Shown here: positions 21,706 through 32,577 of the stretch, piece by piece
How the letters are laid out: each line of letters begins with the position of its first letter
Numbering within the stretch: the first letter of the stretch is position 1
Notes under the pieces: model-generated
The model's input: the letters and a program-made list of their open reading frames with translations, nothing else
Databases searched by the model: none
Told to the model about the DNA's origin: nothing
Made by a program: the position numbers and the translations under genes
Source of the DNA: Earliella scabrosa
Taxonomy: Eukaryota > Basidiomycota > Agaricomycetes > Polyporales > Polyporaceae
Length of the DNA: 64,000 nt
Assembly (NCBI GenBank): GCA_022605405.1
Contig: JABYQQ010000019.1
Coordinates: 851,712 to 915,711, forward strand
Direction: 5' to 3'

Positions 21706-23661
21706 CGCGAGCTTGGATGCGGGGTGGTGGAGCGACTGGTGGGTACGGTCTGCTGGCCCTTGGGTTGGCTGAGGACCGACGAGCTACTGCCCGACTTTTG
21801 TAGCTTCAGAAGGGCGCCTGGGCAGTGCGCGCGAGCCCGGCGAGTCCAACAGGGGAGCTACGAGAACATCGGATACGCTGGCGAGGTCCTCCGCGGGGGC
21901 CTGTGACAGTCAGGTGGCGTATATGTGGCGAGATCTAGGTACGCTGCAAGCTGCAGCCGGACGTCTTCTCGTGAATGAAGTTCGGCGGATAGTAGCTGAT
22001 GGAGCTGTCGGACTCCATCCGAGCAGTCCTGTCTGGAATGGTGGTGCTAGTGCGCGCGCGAAGTCTAGTCTAGTCGGCGCTGCCGAACCGTCGCGTCGAT
22101 GACAGAATTCGGACGAGCGTGCTGGACAAGCTAAATGCAGCTGAACGTGCGATGGTTGGGTGGTATGTTCAACCACTGGGTACAAGTGCATGCGGGTGCG
22201 GCCAGCGGTCGTGTTGTCGGACGGCCCAGATCTGCGCGAATCGCGAGTGGCGCGCGCCCAGGTGGGTGAGCTAGTAGACCTTGCTCGGCTCCGCTCTCTC
22301 GACGGCTCGTGCCGCCCTCCTGGTGTCTCGTTACTGTGTCGACGTGTTCCAGAGCGCGTGAGCTCCCCTCATGTCGAGCATGCAGTCCTATATGAGACTA
22401 AGGGCGTCGGCACCGCACGTGCTGCGAGGGAGAGAGCGCGATTGGACGAGTAACGAGAGTGTGGGACGAGCCGTGTGGCCTTCGGTCGGTCTCCTCGACG
22501 CGTGGATTGGAGGTTAAACGTTTATCCGGGAGTCGTGCGCTCCATCTGAGGGCGCTGCGCCAAGGAAGGTGTTGCGGACCAGCTACGACCGTAGGATGCC
22601 ATGGGATCCGGAAGAACGCGCTCCTGCAGCTCTGGCCACACAGCAACTTGGGAAGATCGGCTTCGGCTCCCCCGTTCGCGCCGGTGACCCTCAGGATGTC
22701 GGCTTGTAGCGCTAGCCCGGGCGAGCTGGATTGGGCGGAAACAAGGGGACTGCGGAAGGTGGATGGCGGACGGTGGATGGCGGACGAGGAGATGTGGAAG
22801 GCTGACGAGAGGCCCGAGGCGGCCCGCATCCCGGCTGTCCTCTTGCGCTGGACGCGTGCGGCGAGAGGAGAACGCCCGCTGAAGAGAAATCGCGACTACG
22901 ACGTCGGGCGTCGATATTGCGACACGGACCACGGTACAAAGTCCAGAATCATTCCTCTGCTTCAAGTTGAATGCGAGCGCAGTGCGGGCGCGCGGTCTGC
23001 ACTGGACTGGCGAGCGACGCACGGCGGACTCGGGTGAGGGAGGGAGAAGCCTGAGAATGGATGGGCGCGAGGACGAGGACGAAGAGCAGCGTGATGCTCG
23101 TGAATTTCAGGCTCGAGCTGATGATCCCCGAGCGCAGGATGAACGGTGCGAGCCACTCGCGGACATGTCGCATGGGGTCCTGGGCGACTGGGATGAGCGG
23201 CGAGAACAAAGATGAGCGCGGAGTTGAAGGAGGTGCCATAGGCCGTAGTTGAAGTTTTAACGTGCAAATGCGTGAAGGCGGATGGGGATTCGTATCAGGA
23301 CAGGAATTGGTAGAAGGGCCGATAGAATGCGGCGGCGCAGATTCCGAAACGGGGGCTGGAGTGAGAAGAACGAGGGACAGGTGATTGGGCTACAGTACAA
23401 GATATTCGGACCGGCATCCAGGTGCAATCAGAAGCGTTCATGTGCACCGAGGCCTGGTTCGAGCGCGCTCAAGTGTCGGAGACTCAAGGAAGGTGCTGGA
23501 TGAGCGCGAGAGGGGACGGGCACATTGGTGAAACGAGTGCCCACGGTGTAGTGTCAGTGGCAAGGAGAGACGGGGTGTTGAGAGGGCGCGGAGTGAAGGC
23601 AGACCCTATGCTGACGGTGGAGCTTCGGTACCCGGTCGTCAATAGTCCTCTGGAAGCGACG
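21706..23661. other. intergenic, no gene supported
   Basis: It includes the hydrophobin promoter side. A minus-strand frame at 22949-23239 encodes one hydrophobic stretch (SITLLFVLVLAPI) but has no family likeness or splice support. A GGCGGACGGTGGATGGCGGA direct repeat lies near 22765. Confidence 0.45.
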
Positions 23662-24956
23662 TCAGCGGGGGGGCTCTCCCAGGAAATAACGACGCAGGTT
23701 GTACTGACCGCAACACACACTGACGTGCAAGATACCACGCTCTCGCGCCCGCGGCCAGTGCCTCGTAAGGTCCTCTACCCACTGCGCCTGTCTCGTCTTG
23801 TCGTGAAAACGGCTGTAGGTGGCCGTGCACGAAATCCGGCGCAAATTGACAAAGAGCGGTCCCGCGAGGATCCCGTCCATCACACTGCAGGCGTCCGTCA
23901 AGAACGCGCAAACATGATGGTCCGAGGACGTTCCAAGACTTTGCTCAACGTGGAAGGTAAGAAGGTGCTTTGATCGTATGTTCTGGACTACTTCCTGAGC
24001 CATCCCAAACGCCATAACGACCGTGAGATGCTCAAGATGGTCAAAGAACCATATTGCTGGAAGAATCGGACGCTGAGCCAACGTCGAAGAGCAGTCACTA
24101 GAACGGCTCTACCTTCATACTTCATATGAGGACCTGGAGAGAGGACCAGAGTCTTGACATTCGAGCCCCAGATGTGCGACGACATCGGGATATATAAAAA
24201 TTCCCGCATCTGCGTATACCAACGTCAGATGACAACGAAACATTAAAACGAGCGGATCCATACTATGAGTGAGGTGAGGCTAAACTGCCTTGACTCCGGA
24301 GATATTGCTGTGAGCAGGCTGAGGTGGTCAGTCTCGCTCATATTGTAGTCGTAATCGCGTCTGGCCACGTAGGAGGTGGTCACCTGCCGAATGTGGGGGA
24401 ACGACCAGACAAGGCCAACAAAGTCGGTGTAAGAGGTAAATCGCAATTGTGTGAAGGAGAGGTCTTGAAGTGAGGGGCAGCTCGGGGCAAACAGCTTCGC
24501 AAAGTTGACTGCGGCTGGTGGCATCACCGTGAACCGCGCGGACTCGGAGAGATATCCGCCATTGAACTCGAGGGATTTGAGGTTCGACAATCGCGCGACA
24601 ACGGATGGGGGAAAGGGAGTCTCGAAGCGTTTCCCCTTTTGTGATAGAAAGTCACTGATGTACAAACCAAAGTGCTCCACCATGAGCGCAAGATGGTCGC
24701 ACTCGGCCATGGTCCGCGCGAAGCATGGAGCGAGCCGACTGTCGGTGAGAATGACGGTATTGTACAGATGGTGATTGGCGCGTCTTAGCATTCCCTTGCA
24801 TACGAGGGAGCATGTGTACAGCGTTCGTCGACGGTTCCCGAACCAAGAGTCGCGGGAGGAGTCTGAGACTTCGGCCTCGATCATGATGACCACGGCGTCA
24901 ACGACAAGCCAGAGGATCTCGGCGGGAGGGTTCGTAGGAAGAGGATTGGATGCCAT
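23662..24956 (-). CDS. F-box protein, three-exon family member B
   Basis: Exons 24956-24264, 24209-24113 and 24056-23662, with introns GTATGG...CGCAG and GTAGAG...TCCAG; product 394 residues. PPAEILWLVVDAVV and TCSLVCKGMLRRANHHLY match the F-box-like start of the genes at 7002 and 39538. SNLKSLEFNGGY, FVGLVWSFPHIRQ and WPRARERGILHVSV are shared family blocks in the same order. Intron positions and phases (0, then 1) are identical among all three. Predicted to be an SCF ubiquitin-ligase substrate receptor with unknown targets. The frame is intact. The C-terminus after HVSVCC differs between members and is less certain. Confidence 0.82.
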
Positions 24957-25973
24957 CTAGACCTCGAGGTTGTTCGTCGAACAGACTACCGTGGGTTGAA
25001 ACCGGGAAATGATGTGAGTGCTATAGCTGCTTGCGTCGTGGACGAGTTTACGGGTTCGCCCGGTTCCGACGCGCGTTCCAAGACGCGAAGCGCTCATGAC
25101 GCACCGTGTGACAATGTGACAGCCGCGTCATCGACTCGGAGTTGGAGGTTCGTTCCGGTCCAACTTGCCATTGCCCGCTACCATTCTTCCTAGGCCTCAA
25201 CTCGACTTTCAGTGCCAGAAGAGCCTCTCTCTTTACAGCGTGGCAGTACGAGCTATTTTTGGGAAACAGTGGCCACGTTCATGCCGTCAAAGAGCACGCT
25301 GAGGCTAGTACCGTCCATACCAAGTATATTGGCCAAGACGAACCTTCCAATATAGCGCAACGCCGTTCCTTATTCTACCACAAGCCGTCCAGTCCCGCTC
25401 TTCTCGTCTCTACCTCGATCTCGATGATTGCTGTGGATGGCGGTGCAATGCTAACAGACGAGAATTCAGTCTACAGATCTTAGTACTGCTGACAGCTCTG
25501 AACGGACCTCGCATACGCCTTCTCAATATTGGTTGGAGTGCCCGTCGCATTAGCACCGACTCCCCTGCAAGGCTCAACCGAGAACTCCCGCTTACGCATG
25601 CTGTCACCACATTGATCTCGAAACTCGGCACGCCCACCGTCTACGGCCTTGTCAAGGTGATGCTGCGGATGCCGGCACACGCAATGGTCGGTCTCGGGCT
25701 ATGGTTGCCGCTATGCAAGGTGGTCGAATAGAAAGTACCACGGCCATGAGTCCATGTCGAAAGGCTAAAGCTGCGGGCATCAGCGTCAACCGCCACTGAA
25801 TCCGCAGCACAGTGACGATTTACATACTCATCCACTCCGTTTACAGCGCTCGGGCTCTAGCTGCCTTGTCACCAGAAGTATTTATGCAACGTTGACAGAG
25901 CGTGGATGTTCAGGCCCACCTCTTCGTCTTCTAGGCATCTCAAGAGCCCACTCTTCTTCCTGCTCTACCAAAG
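24957..25973. other. intergenic region, divergent promoters
   Basis: It separates the minus-strand F-box gene from the plus-strand secreted-protein gene. No gene supported. A TATTTAT element lies at 25879-25885. Confidence 0.5.
25879..25885 (+). promoter_or_regulatory. TATA-like box of the secreted repeat-protein gene
   Basis: TATTTAT lies 89 bp upstream of the ATG at 25974, a usual distance for fungal TATA promoters once a short leader is allowed. Confidence 0.4.
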
Positions 25974-26870
25974 ATGCGCCTCACCAACTTCGTTCTCGCT
26001 GCCGTTCTACTCGGTACTGGTACGTCCACGCCCGTTCACCGTCCAAACATTCTACGCATCTTGCTCACTAGCCCCCTCGCAGGCCATGCGTCTCCGCTCC
26101 ACGCTAGCTCGAGCGGCCTGACCAGCGAGCGAGTCCTGTCGAGAACGACGTCACTCCCGGGCCCCATCACGACTGGCGAGCCGTTTAACGTGAGCGCGAC
26201 GCGCGAGCCTATTACGGTCTACACGTCCGTAGTGAACTCGACGTCCGTCAACGTGTCGGACCAGCCCGTCCCGACGTTCGCGAACGGGTCATCAGTGAAC
26301 ATCTCGGACTATCCGGTTCCCACTGCGGCAAACTACTCGTCGGTGAACGTCTCCGACTATCCGTTCTCCACCCCGGTTGCGAACCCGAGCTCCGTGGACA
26401 TGTCGGACTACCCGTATCCCACTCCGGTCAACGGCTCGTCCGTGAACGTGTCGGACTACCCGTACTCTACCCCGGACGCGAGCTCGACGTGGGACACCAC
26501 CGTCGTCCACTCGTCCACGGTCAGCGTGTCCCGATGCCCGCTCCCGACTGTCCCGGTCAACCCGTCGTCTGTGAATGTCTCCGACTACCCGTACTCTACC
26601 CCGGTGGCGAACGTGAGCTCCGTCAACGTATCGGACTACCCGTACTCCACTCCCGTTGTCGACCCCTCCTCGGTCAACGTCTCGGACTACCCGTACTCGA
26701 CGCCCGTTGCCAACGCGAGCTCCGTCAACGTGTCCGACTACCCGTATTCCACTCCTGTTGTCGATCCCTCCTCGGTGAACGGTTCGGACTACCCGTACTC
26801 TACTCCCGTTTCCAACCCGTCATCGGTCAACGTGTCTGAGTACCCGGAGTACACGGCCTACTACGCATGA
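25974..26870 (+). CDS. secreted Ser/Tyr/Pro-rich repeat protein
   Basis: Exon 1 is 25974-26019 and exon 2 is 26083-26870, with a 63-bp intron GTACGT...CGCAG, giving 277 residues. The intron falls inside the signal peptide (MRLTNFVLAAVLLGTG|HASP), a common fungal arrangement; because 63 is a multiple of three and stop-free, retention would also be in frame. The mature part is mostly an array of about twelve 16-18-residue units of the type SSVNVSDYPYSTPV, with many N-glycosylation sequons (NVS, NGS, NYS). The last units alternate between VANxSS and VVDPSS. This suggests an extracellular or cell-wall protein. No known domain; function unknown. Confidence 0.75.
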   Translation: MRLTNFVLAAVLLGTGTSTPVHRPNILRILLTSPLAGHASPLHASSSGLTSERVLSRTTSLPGPITTGEPFNVSATREPITVYTSVVNSTSVNVSDQPVPTFANGSSVNISDYPVPTAANYSSVNVSDYPFSTPVANPSSVDMSDYPYPTPVNGSSVNVSDYPYSTPDASSTWDTTVVHSSTVSVSRCPLPTVPVNPSSVNVSDYPYSTPVANVSSVNVSDYPYSTPVVDPSSVNVSDYPYSTPVANASSVNVSDYPYSTPVVDPSSVNGSDYPYSTPVSNPSSVNVSEYPEYTAYYA

Positions 26871-28519
26871 GGTCTCTGCGCTGAGGGGTCGGGGAACGGT
26901 CGGTGAAGAGCGGGGATGGGGAGTGGAGTTGCATGCCAGGTGGTACAGGTGAGTCAAGACTTCACCTCTGATACTGGTCTGGGCTGACCTCGTGCGGCTA
27001 TGAGTTTCAGGGGTGCTATGAGTCTTTGGGGATGGTCGATTTGGTTTCGTCACGATGAGATCGTGGACTTTTTTGTGGTGATTCGCTCGCATTCTATGAC
27101 ACTTTAATTCACACTTCGGACTTTAGACAATGTGATTGAGGTTGATGATCGATCGCGTATTCTTTGTTCATCCGAGTATGGGTCAACTCGGATGCTAACT
27201 ACGTCCAGAATCCGCTCACCGGAAGAACCCGCCTGCGACCAACACTTTCCGGACACGGCCTCGGTCAATGTCGACAGTTCCTACAACCCTCACCACTGGC
27301 GCGAAAACTCCGCAAGTCGCCCGGGGCACGTATTACCGCAACGGGGACATTTACCCGTGTAGTTGAGTCCGTATCGGCGATAGGATTATTCTATGCTCCT
27401 CTATTCTCTCTCATCTCGCTTACTCCGTTCGAAGTTGGGCGGCCTTCCGCGCGTGATTGAAGTCTTCGCGACACCTCCATTCTCACCCTCCTCTGTTGAT
27501 CTCGAAACGGTTGTATAAAAGATGTCCTTTCCAGTGTCCCCTTGGAGATCGGTACGTGCCATTCATTCCTGTCCCTTGCCGTACTACTCATCCTGCTGAT
27601 TATCCAGCTGTCACTCCGGCATACGGGTTCGGCAGTGATAACAGCGGGGTGTAGTCTTCGTGCTCTCTCGAAAAGCCCGCACTCAGCGCTCGGCGTCGGT
27701 CACTTCACGCCATGAGACACATGGTCGGAACTGTTGTCCTGGGCTGTGCCGTTCACAACGGCAATCGCACACTCTAATCCTCGCTGCACTCAACGCCGGT
27801 GCACTGCCTCCAATCTGGTACGTTTCATGGCCCTTCAACAATAGAAGATTTTGGATAATCGACCGCCCGCCCGACAGCTGTGCGCTTGGGCCAGGCTCAT
27901 GCATCGACTATAACCAGCGATGAGTCTTCGAACACTAGGACTGTTCAGCGACACGAGAGAACGCATGGTGAGTATGACGACTTGAGGCGTATCTATAACT
28001 CATGTCCACCTCGGATAGCATGCATACTGCTCCAACTTCGGTCAGCCGGCTCCGCCTTCAGCGCGCCGCCGGGTTTCACGTACGCGCCGCGAGCTATGCT
28101 GCACAAGATCAGATGCTCAGTGGCTGCATGCAAAAAGGGATGTCATTCGTCACGATCAACTTCAATGGCGTCACCACTCTCTCACCGCAGTTCTATATTC
28201 AAATCACTCTGGTCTTGGCTCGTTCAAACTCAAATACAGGAAACCGCTATCGGCGGTCAGAGTATTTCAGTCGCATGGCCGAAGTTCGCGCTCACTGTTC
28301 TATGTTAAGAAGTGGAACAGACAATGTACCCGCTCACTCATGTTTTGCCTTGCCAAACGCAGCCCCGTACGGTCTCTCCCCCCCTCTCGGAAGGTATGAT
28401 ATGTGTATATCTTCCATGAACGACCTCAGCCTGGCATTCGGGTTCACCATTCTTTCTTCTCACCTCGTCATTCCTTTCCCTTCCCAGAATACGCTTTTTT
28501 CTCGTTCCCATTATACAGC
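26871..28519. other. intergenic, no gene supported
   Basis: Short frames only, on both strands. Nothing distinctive was seen. Confidence 0.5.
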
Positions 28520-29068
28520 ATGCGCCTCACCACCTTCATTCACGCCGCCATAATCCTCCAGATGGGTAGGTGGCATGGGTGTCCTTCATGTATCTGGCTA
28601 ATCACACCCTCAGGCCCGGTTGCCGCTCCAATCCCTATGAGCGAGTGGCAACCTTGCGTCGAGCCAAGCTGTACTAGGCTTGCGATCGATTTGCCGATGA
28701 GCGTGACGAGGTTAACGCCACCTGTGCGTCCCATCTCACCTGGCCATTCCAATCCTTCGTCTAAGGAGAAGGTTGTCACGTCGGCCTCTCAGACAGACCG
28801 CTCGAGCGAACGGGACACTGGGGACATGTTGGATATTCCAGCCGACCTGGATTCCAGGCCGTCGCATTATAGGAGTGAGCGCGCCGGGGCACGTTCCGCT
28901 CCCAGTCGTCTCGGGAGAGTGAAGCACCCTGGGAAAGCGCTCCTCACTTCAGCTCGCGATTTCCAAGACTATACCACCTTCCATTCATACAGAGTACGCG
29001 AGCGGCCTTTCGGCGAGTGGAAGCCGATGTTGGTTGGCGGACGACAATCGGGAAAGGTACATAAATAA
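28520..29068 (+). CDS. predicted secreted protein sharing the 46-nt signal exon
   Basis: Exon 1 is 28520-28565 and exon 2 is 28614-29068, with a 48-bp intron GTAGGT...CTCAG (branch CTAAT); product 166 residues. The first exon has the same length (46 nt) and phase as that of the gene at 25974 and encodes a similar start (MRLTTFIHAAIIL versus MRLTNFVLAAVLL). The mature part is unrelated: polar, with two Cys (EWQPCVEPSCTRL), basic at the C-terminus and without repeats. No family recognised. The start was chosen from the likeness to the other gene rather than the longer open frame from 28403. Confidence 0.5.
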   Translation: MRLTTFIHAAIILQMGRWHGCPSCIWLITPSGPVAAPIPMSEWQPCVEPSCTRLAIDLPMSVTRLTPPVRPISPGHSNPSSKEKVVTSASQTDRSSERDTGDMLDIPADLDSRPSHYRSERAGARSAPSRLGRVKHPGKALLTSARDFQDYTTFHSYRVRERPFGEWKPMLVGGRQSGKVHK

Positions 29069-31031
29069 GTTCATTGGAGAACTTCATGTGAGTCTCGCCT
29101 TCTCCTCGTCACTGGTTGAAGACTAGGGTTCATATTCCGGGACAGATTCGAATCTGATTTCAGACGAAACGAACCTGTTTCGTTTCAATTTACGCATTAC
29201 TCTATTCATTGTACTTACTCGGTCGAACCGCTATCTATATGCATCCAGAGGATGCTGCCAGTTGTGAATCAGAAAGGCGTCCACGAGACACTCGACCAGG
29301 AAGTCCATCATGGGCGACTTTGACCCAGACGCGAAATCTCACGGAGAGAAGAATGGTGGATTGCTATACGGTATGATTCCAATTGTCAACGAGTACGCCC
29401 CATGCAATGACAGGACGTTCCTGTCCGCTCAGCACGGATGATGGTCATCTTGCTTAACGCACGTTCGCTCTGCTGTGAAATTCAAGCAGCTGAAGTCCGG
29501 TAGGTAAGTCCCGACCCCCCTCACCGATCACCGATATAATTACATAGTCCCAGCACGCACAGCTGACTGATCTTGCGTAGGGAGCGCCAGATTCTCTTTG
29601 CAGACGGCGACTAGGAATAATGGTGCATTGGCCTCCCTGTATCCGCGCGCACACCGCGTTGTCTCGATGGCGACATGTCAGGTTCTTGATGATCTTCGGC
29701 CTGTTCAAGCATCTCGAAACCCAAATATATGTATCAGTCCTTGGCTCCGCGAAGCTTACGTACTGTTAAACCGGGCCCCTGCAGATCCGTCTGGTCTGTT
29801 AGACTCTACATAGTAGTCACGGTCAATCGCTCCCATCTCAACTTCCTCAACTTCCCTCCACCGAGTTCAGGAAATCGGCTATGTACCATTGCATCCGGTA
29901 CCCTCTGAACATTCTCTCCGAAAATTAGTCACGATATACAGATGTTCGTCGGCTCCTGGTGCGATGCGCAGTATTTCATGTATCTTGGACATGCATCCTC
30001 CCATGCTGGCGCGCTCGCTGTCCACATTCGTCGTGATCTCCGCCGGATCCCTGATGGGAGCAATTGTCCGTCGCGATGCGGACCTCTAGGCGTCGTCATT
30101 GTGGTCTAACACGCTTGAAGGTCGACGTCGATATCGTACGTTCAGCCTTATGCCGCGGGTGCTCTCTCCCCATGAACAACGGTCGTCGGTCTCGCGAAGT
30201 GGAGTGCTTCCATGCTTATTCATCATTGCATCAATACGCCGGACTCGAGCTCGCTTTCATTTCAGCGGGAGATTATGGTTTTCCTAACGGAAGACCAGCT
30301 CTGCAAAATCACCGTCCTTCCTGGCACAGACCACCCATCACTCGATTGATACCTCCGCCGCTCCGCCAACCGCCCATGAAACCACACTCGCTTCCAGTGC
30401 CCCAATTTCAACCGTCAGAAACCACATTCCCCAAACCGCATCCGTCGCGCGCCGGCGACCGACAAGCCTCCGTGCGGTCTCGCATCACACACACGGCTCA
30501 TACTTGCTCCTCGTCGAGTGGTTCGTGCTCCGCGTATACATCTACAGCGATCACCTTCCAGTCTTCCGCCCAACTGCCGGAATGCGGCGGAGCCTGAAGG
30601 CTCCGTGCGTGTGGACGACACTCGACACATCAAGCGCCCCGTCCTCTGAGGGGAATGGAAGTGGACGTCTGGTCTGGACGCCCGCCCGGCGACGGTCAAG
30701 GACGCAAACCACACCCGGTCGTGGGCCTAGCTGGGAAGACACACACCGATCCTCTTCTCGGCTGCGCGCGGTGTGCAGACGGGCGCGCATCGTCCCCGCA
30801 TCGTGCCCACCGTGGACAGATCGATCGATGTGTCGCAGTTGGAGCTTGCTTGGATTGGAAGCGTGCCAAGAGTGGACTGTGTGCGGCCGCGATATCGATG
30901 GCTGTGCGCGTTAGAGAGAGCTCGGGTATGTGAACGTGAACGGGCACGGTGCACATCGCGGACTGAAGTGTGAGTAGGGTGCAGGTACGTCCATCCGCCT
31001 CCTCCGTATCGAATCGTCACCCGAAATCCCG
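29069..31031. other. intergenic, no gene supported
   Basis: Scattered short frames, none with a recognisable domain or consistent splice signals. It includes the 3' flank of the formamidase gene. Confidence 0.45.
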
Positions 31032-32577
31032 TCACTCGGCGGTGGTCGTGTTCGCGGTCATATCCATTTCCGCATTCGTCTTCGTGAAGATAGACTTGGG
31101 GAGCATCATCCCGATCTTAGAGCCCGTGCGGGCGGTCAGCGGTGATCCCCTTGCCTCTCGCAAACTTGCGACTAGGGACGGAAGGCGGGGGGGGGGGCAG
31201 GGCACTCACCACATAGTTGGGCATGTCGACGACCTCGTGCATGCGCAAATCACCTGCGACGCTGCAGAGCATGTACGCGTCGACGGCACTCAGGCCGTGC
31301 TCGGCACTGAGGAAGGCGATCATGTGCCGCACCGCGGCGCGCGTCGCCTCGCGGATGTCTGGAGTACGGAGCGCGGGGTCAGCACTTTGTCGTCGTCGTC
31401 GTCGACAATCATGAGGTATGGGGTGCGGAGGTTGACGTTGGGGTACGCACCGGAGTCGACGCCGGTGGTGGCGTAGAACTCCTCGTCGGACGCGTGAGGG
31501 GAGCGCGTGGTGAAGTGCGGCGTCTTGACGTAGGGCTTGTCTTTGAGGAGCGTGAGCCGGACGGTCACCTCCATGGGGGTCTCGATCGCGGTGCCTATAC
31601 ACAGGGGGTTGTGTCGTCAACGCAGATCGAGAGTGAGGCAGGGACAGGGTCGCGCGGGGTTTTGGGACGTACCGCAGACCTCTGTACCAGGTGATAGATG
31701 TTCAGCGCTCAACACAGAGAGGAGTGCAGGTCAGGACATACCGCCGTCGCCCTGCGCCGCGTGCCCGTCCTGCAGAAAAGGCACATCCGTCCGCAACGCA
31801 GGAGTGGGAGAACAGGCTCAACGTCAGCACGCACACCAAGCAAAGCTCAAAGCTGTAAAACAGATCGCCCGCCGACACTCACCCCGATCGAGAACAGCGC
31901 GCCCTCAACCTCGACGGGCAAAAATAGCGTCGAGCCGGCGCACAAATGCCTCGTATCCACATTCCCGCCCGTCTTATAGGGCGGGATCGTCGAGTGCGCC
32001 CCCGGCGCCCCAGGCGCGACGCCCATCTCGCCCATGAACGGTCTCAAGGGGACGCGGATGCCCCTCTTCTCGTCGAACCACGCGTACCCCTCTTGGCCCT
32101 CGCCCTCGTCGGAGTCGGGGTTGGGGAGCGTCCATATCTTGAGCGCGGGCTCGGGAAACTCGTCCGCGAGGAGCCCGAAGCCCGGGATGACCGCGGTCCA
32201 GCCCCAGGGCGCGGTGCGGACGGAGAGGACGTCGATCTGGAGGGTGTCGCCCGGGAGGGCGCCTGCGACGTGTACGGGGCCGTTGACTTGGTCGAGCTGG
32301 GAGAAGGCGAGGGTGGAGAGGGTGGCGGGGGTGGATGTCGGTGTGATTTGGCCGTTGGAGGCGTCGAGGCAGGAGAAGGAGACGGTGGAGGGGGAGGGGA
32401 CGTGCAGGACTGAGGGGATGCTGCGCGGGTGCGGGTGCGGGCGGGGGTGAGCGTTAGTGTTGGTTGATCATGAGCGAATGAGCGGAGGAGAGGTGGGACG
32501 ATGTGTTAGTGGGGGAGGGCGGACCTGTTGTCCCAGGCGAGATGCGATTGGGCGCGCTTGACGGCGTGGATGGACAT
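31032..32577 (-). CDS. formamidase/acetamidase (FmdA_AmdA family)
   Basis: Seven exons: 32577-32525, 32420-31883, 31769-31742, 31681-31673, 31594-31451, 31358-31210 and 31115-31032; product 334 residues with no frame break. Family blocks in order: PFMGEMGVAPG, PPYKTGGNVDTRHLCAGSTL, SIGDGHAAQGDGEVCGTAIE, KPYVKTPHF, AYMLCSVAGDLRMHEVVDMP and IGMMLPKSIF. The enzyme hydrolyses formamide or short amides to ammonia and the acid in the cytosol, for nitrogen use. Exon 4 is only 9 nt (AGGTCTGCG) yet is needed to give the conserved GEVCGTAIE. Removing the intron at 31450-31359, which could be read through, gives the normal TTGVDSDIREATRAAV. The length is near the shorter fungal members of the family. 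Confidence 0.88.

Noticed and set aside
22949..23239. Possible small membrane protein on the minus strand
   Set aside because: Only one hydrophobic stretch, with competing frames and no conserved features.
28403..29068. Longer start for the second secreted protein
   Set aside because: The ATG at 28520 gives a signal exon identical in length and phase to that of the gene at 25974; the upstream part reads like leader sequence.
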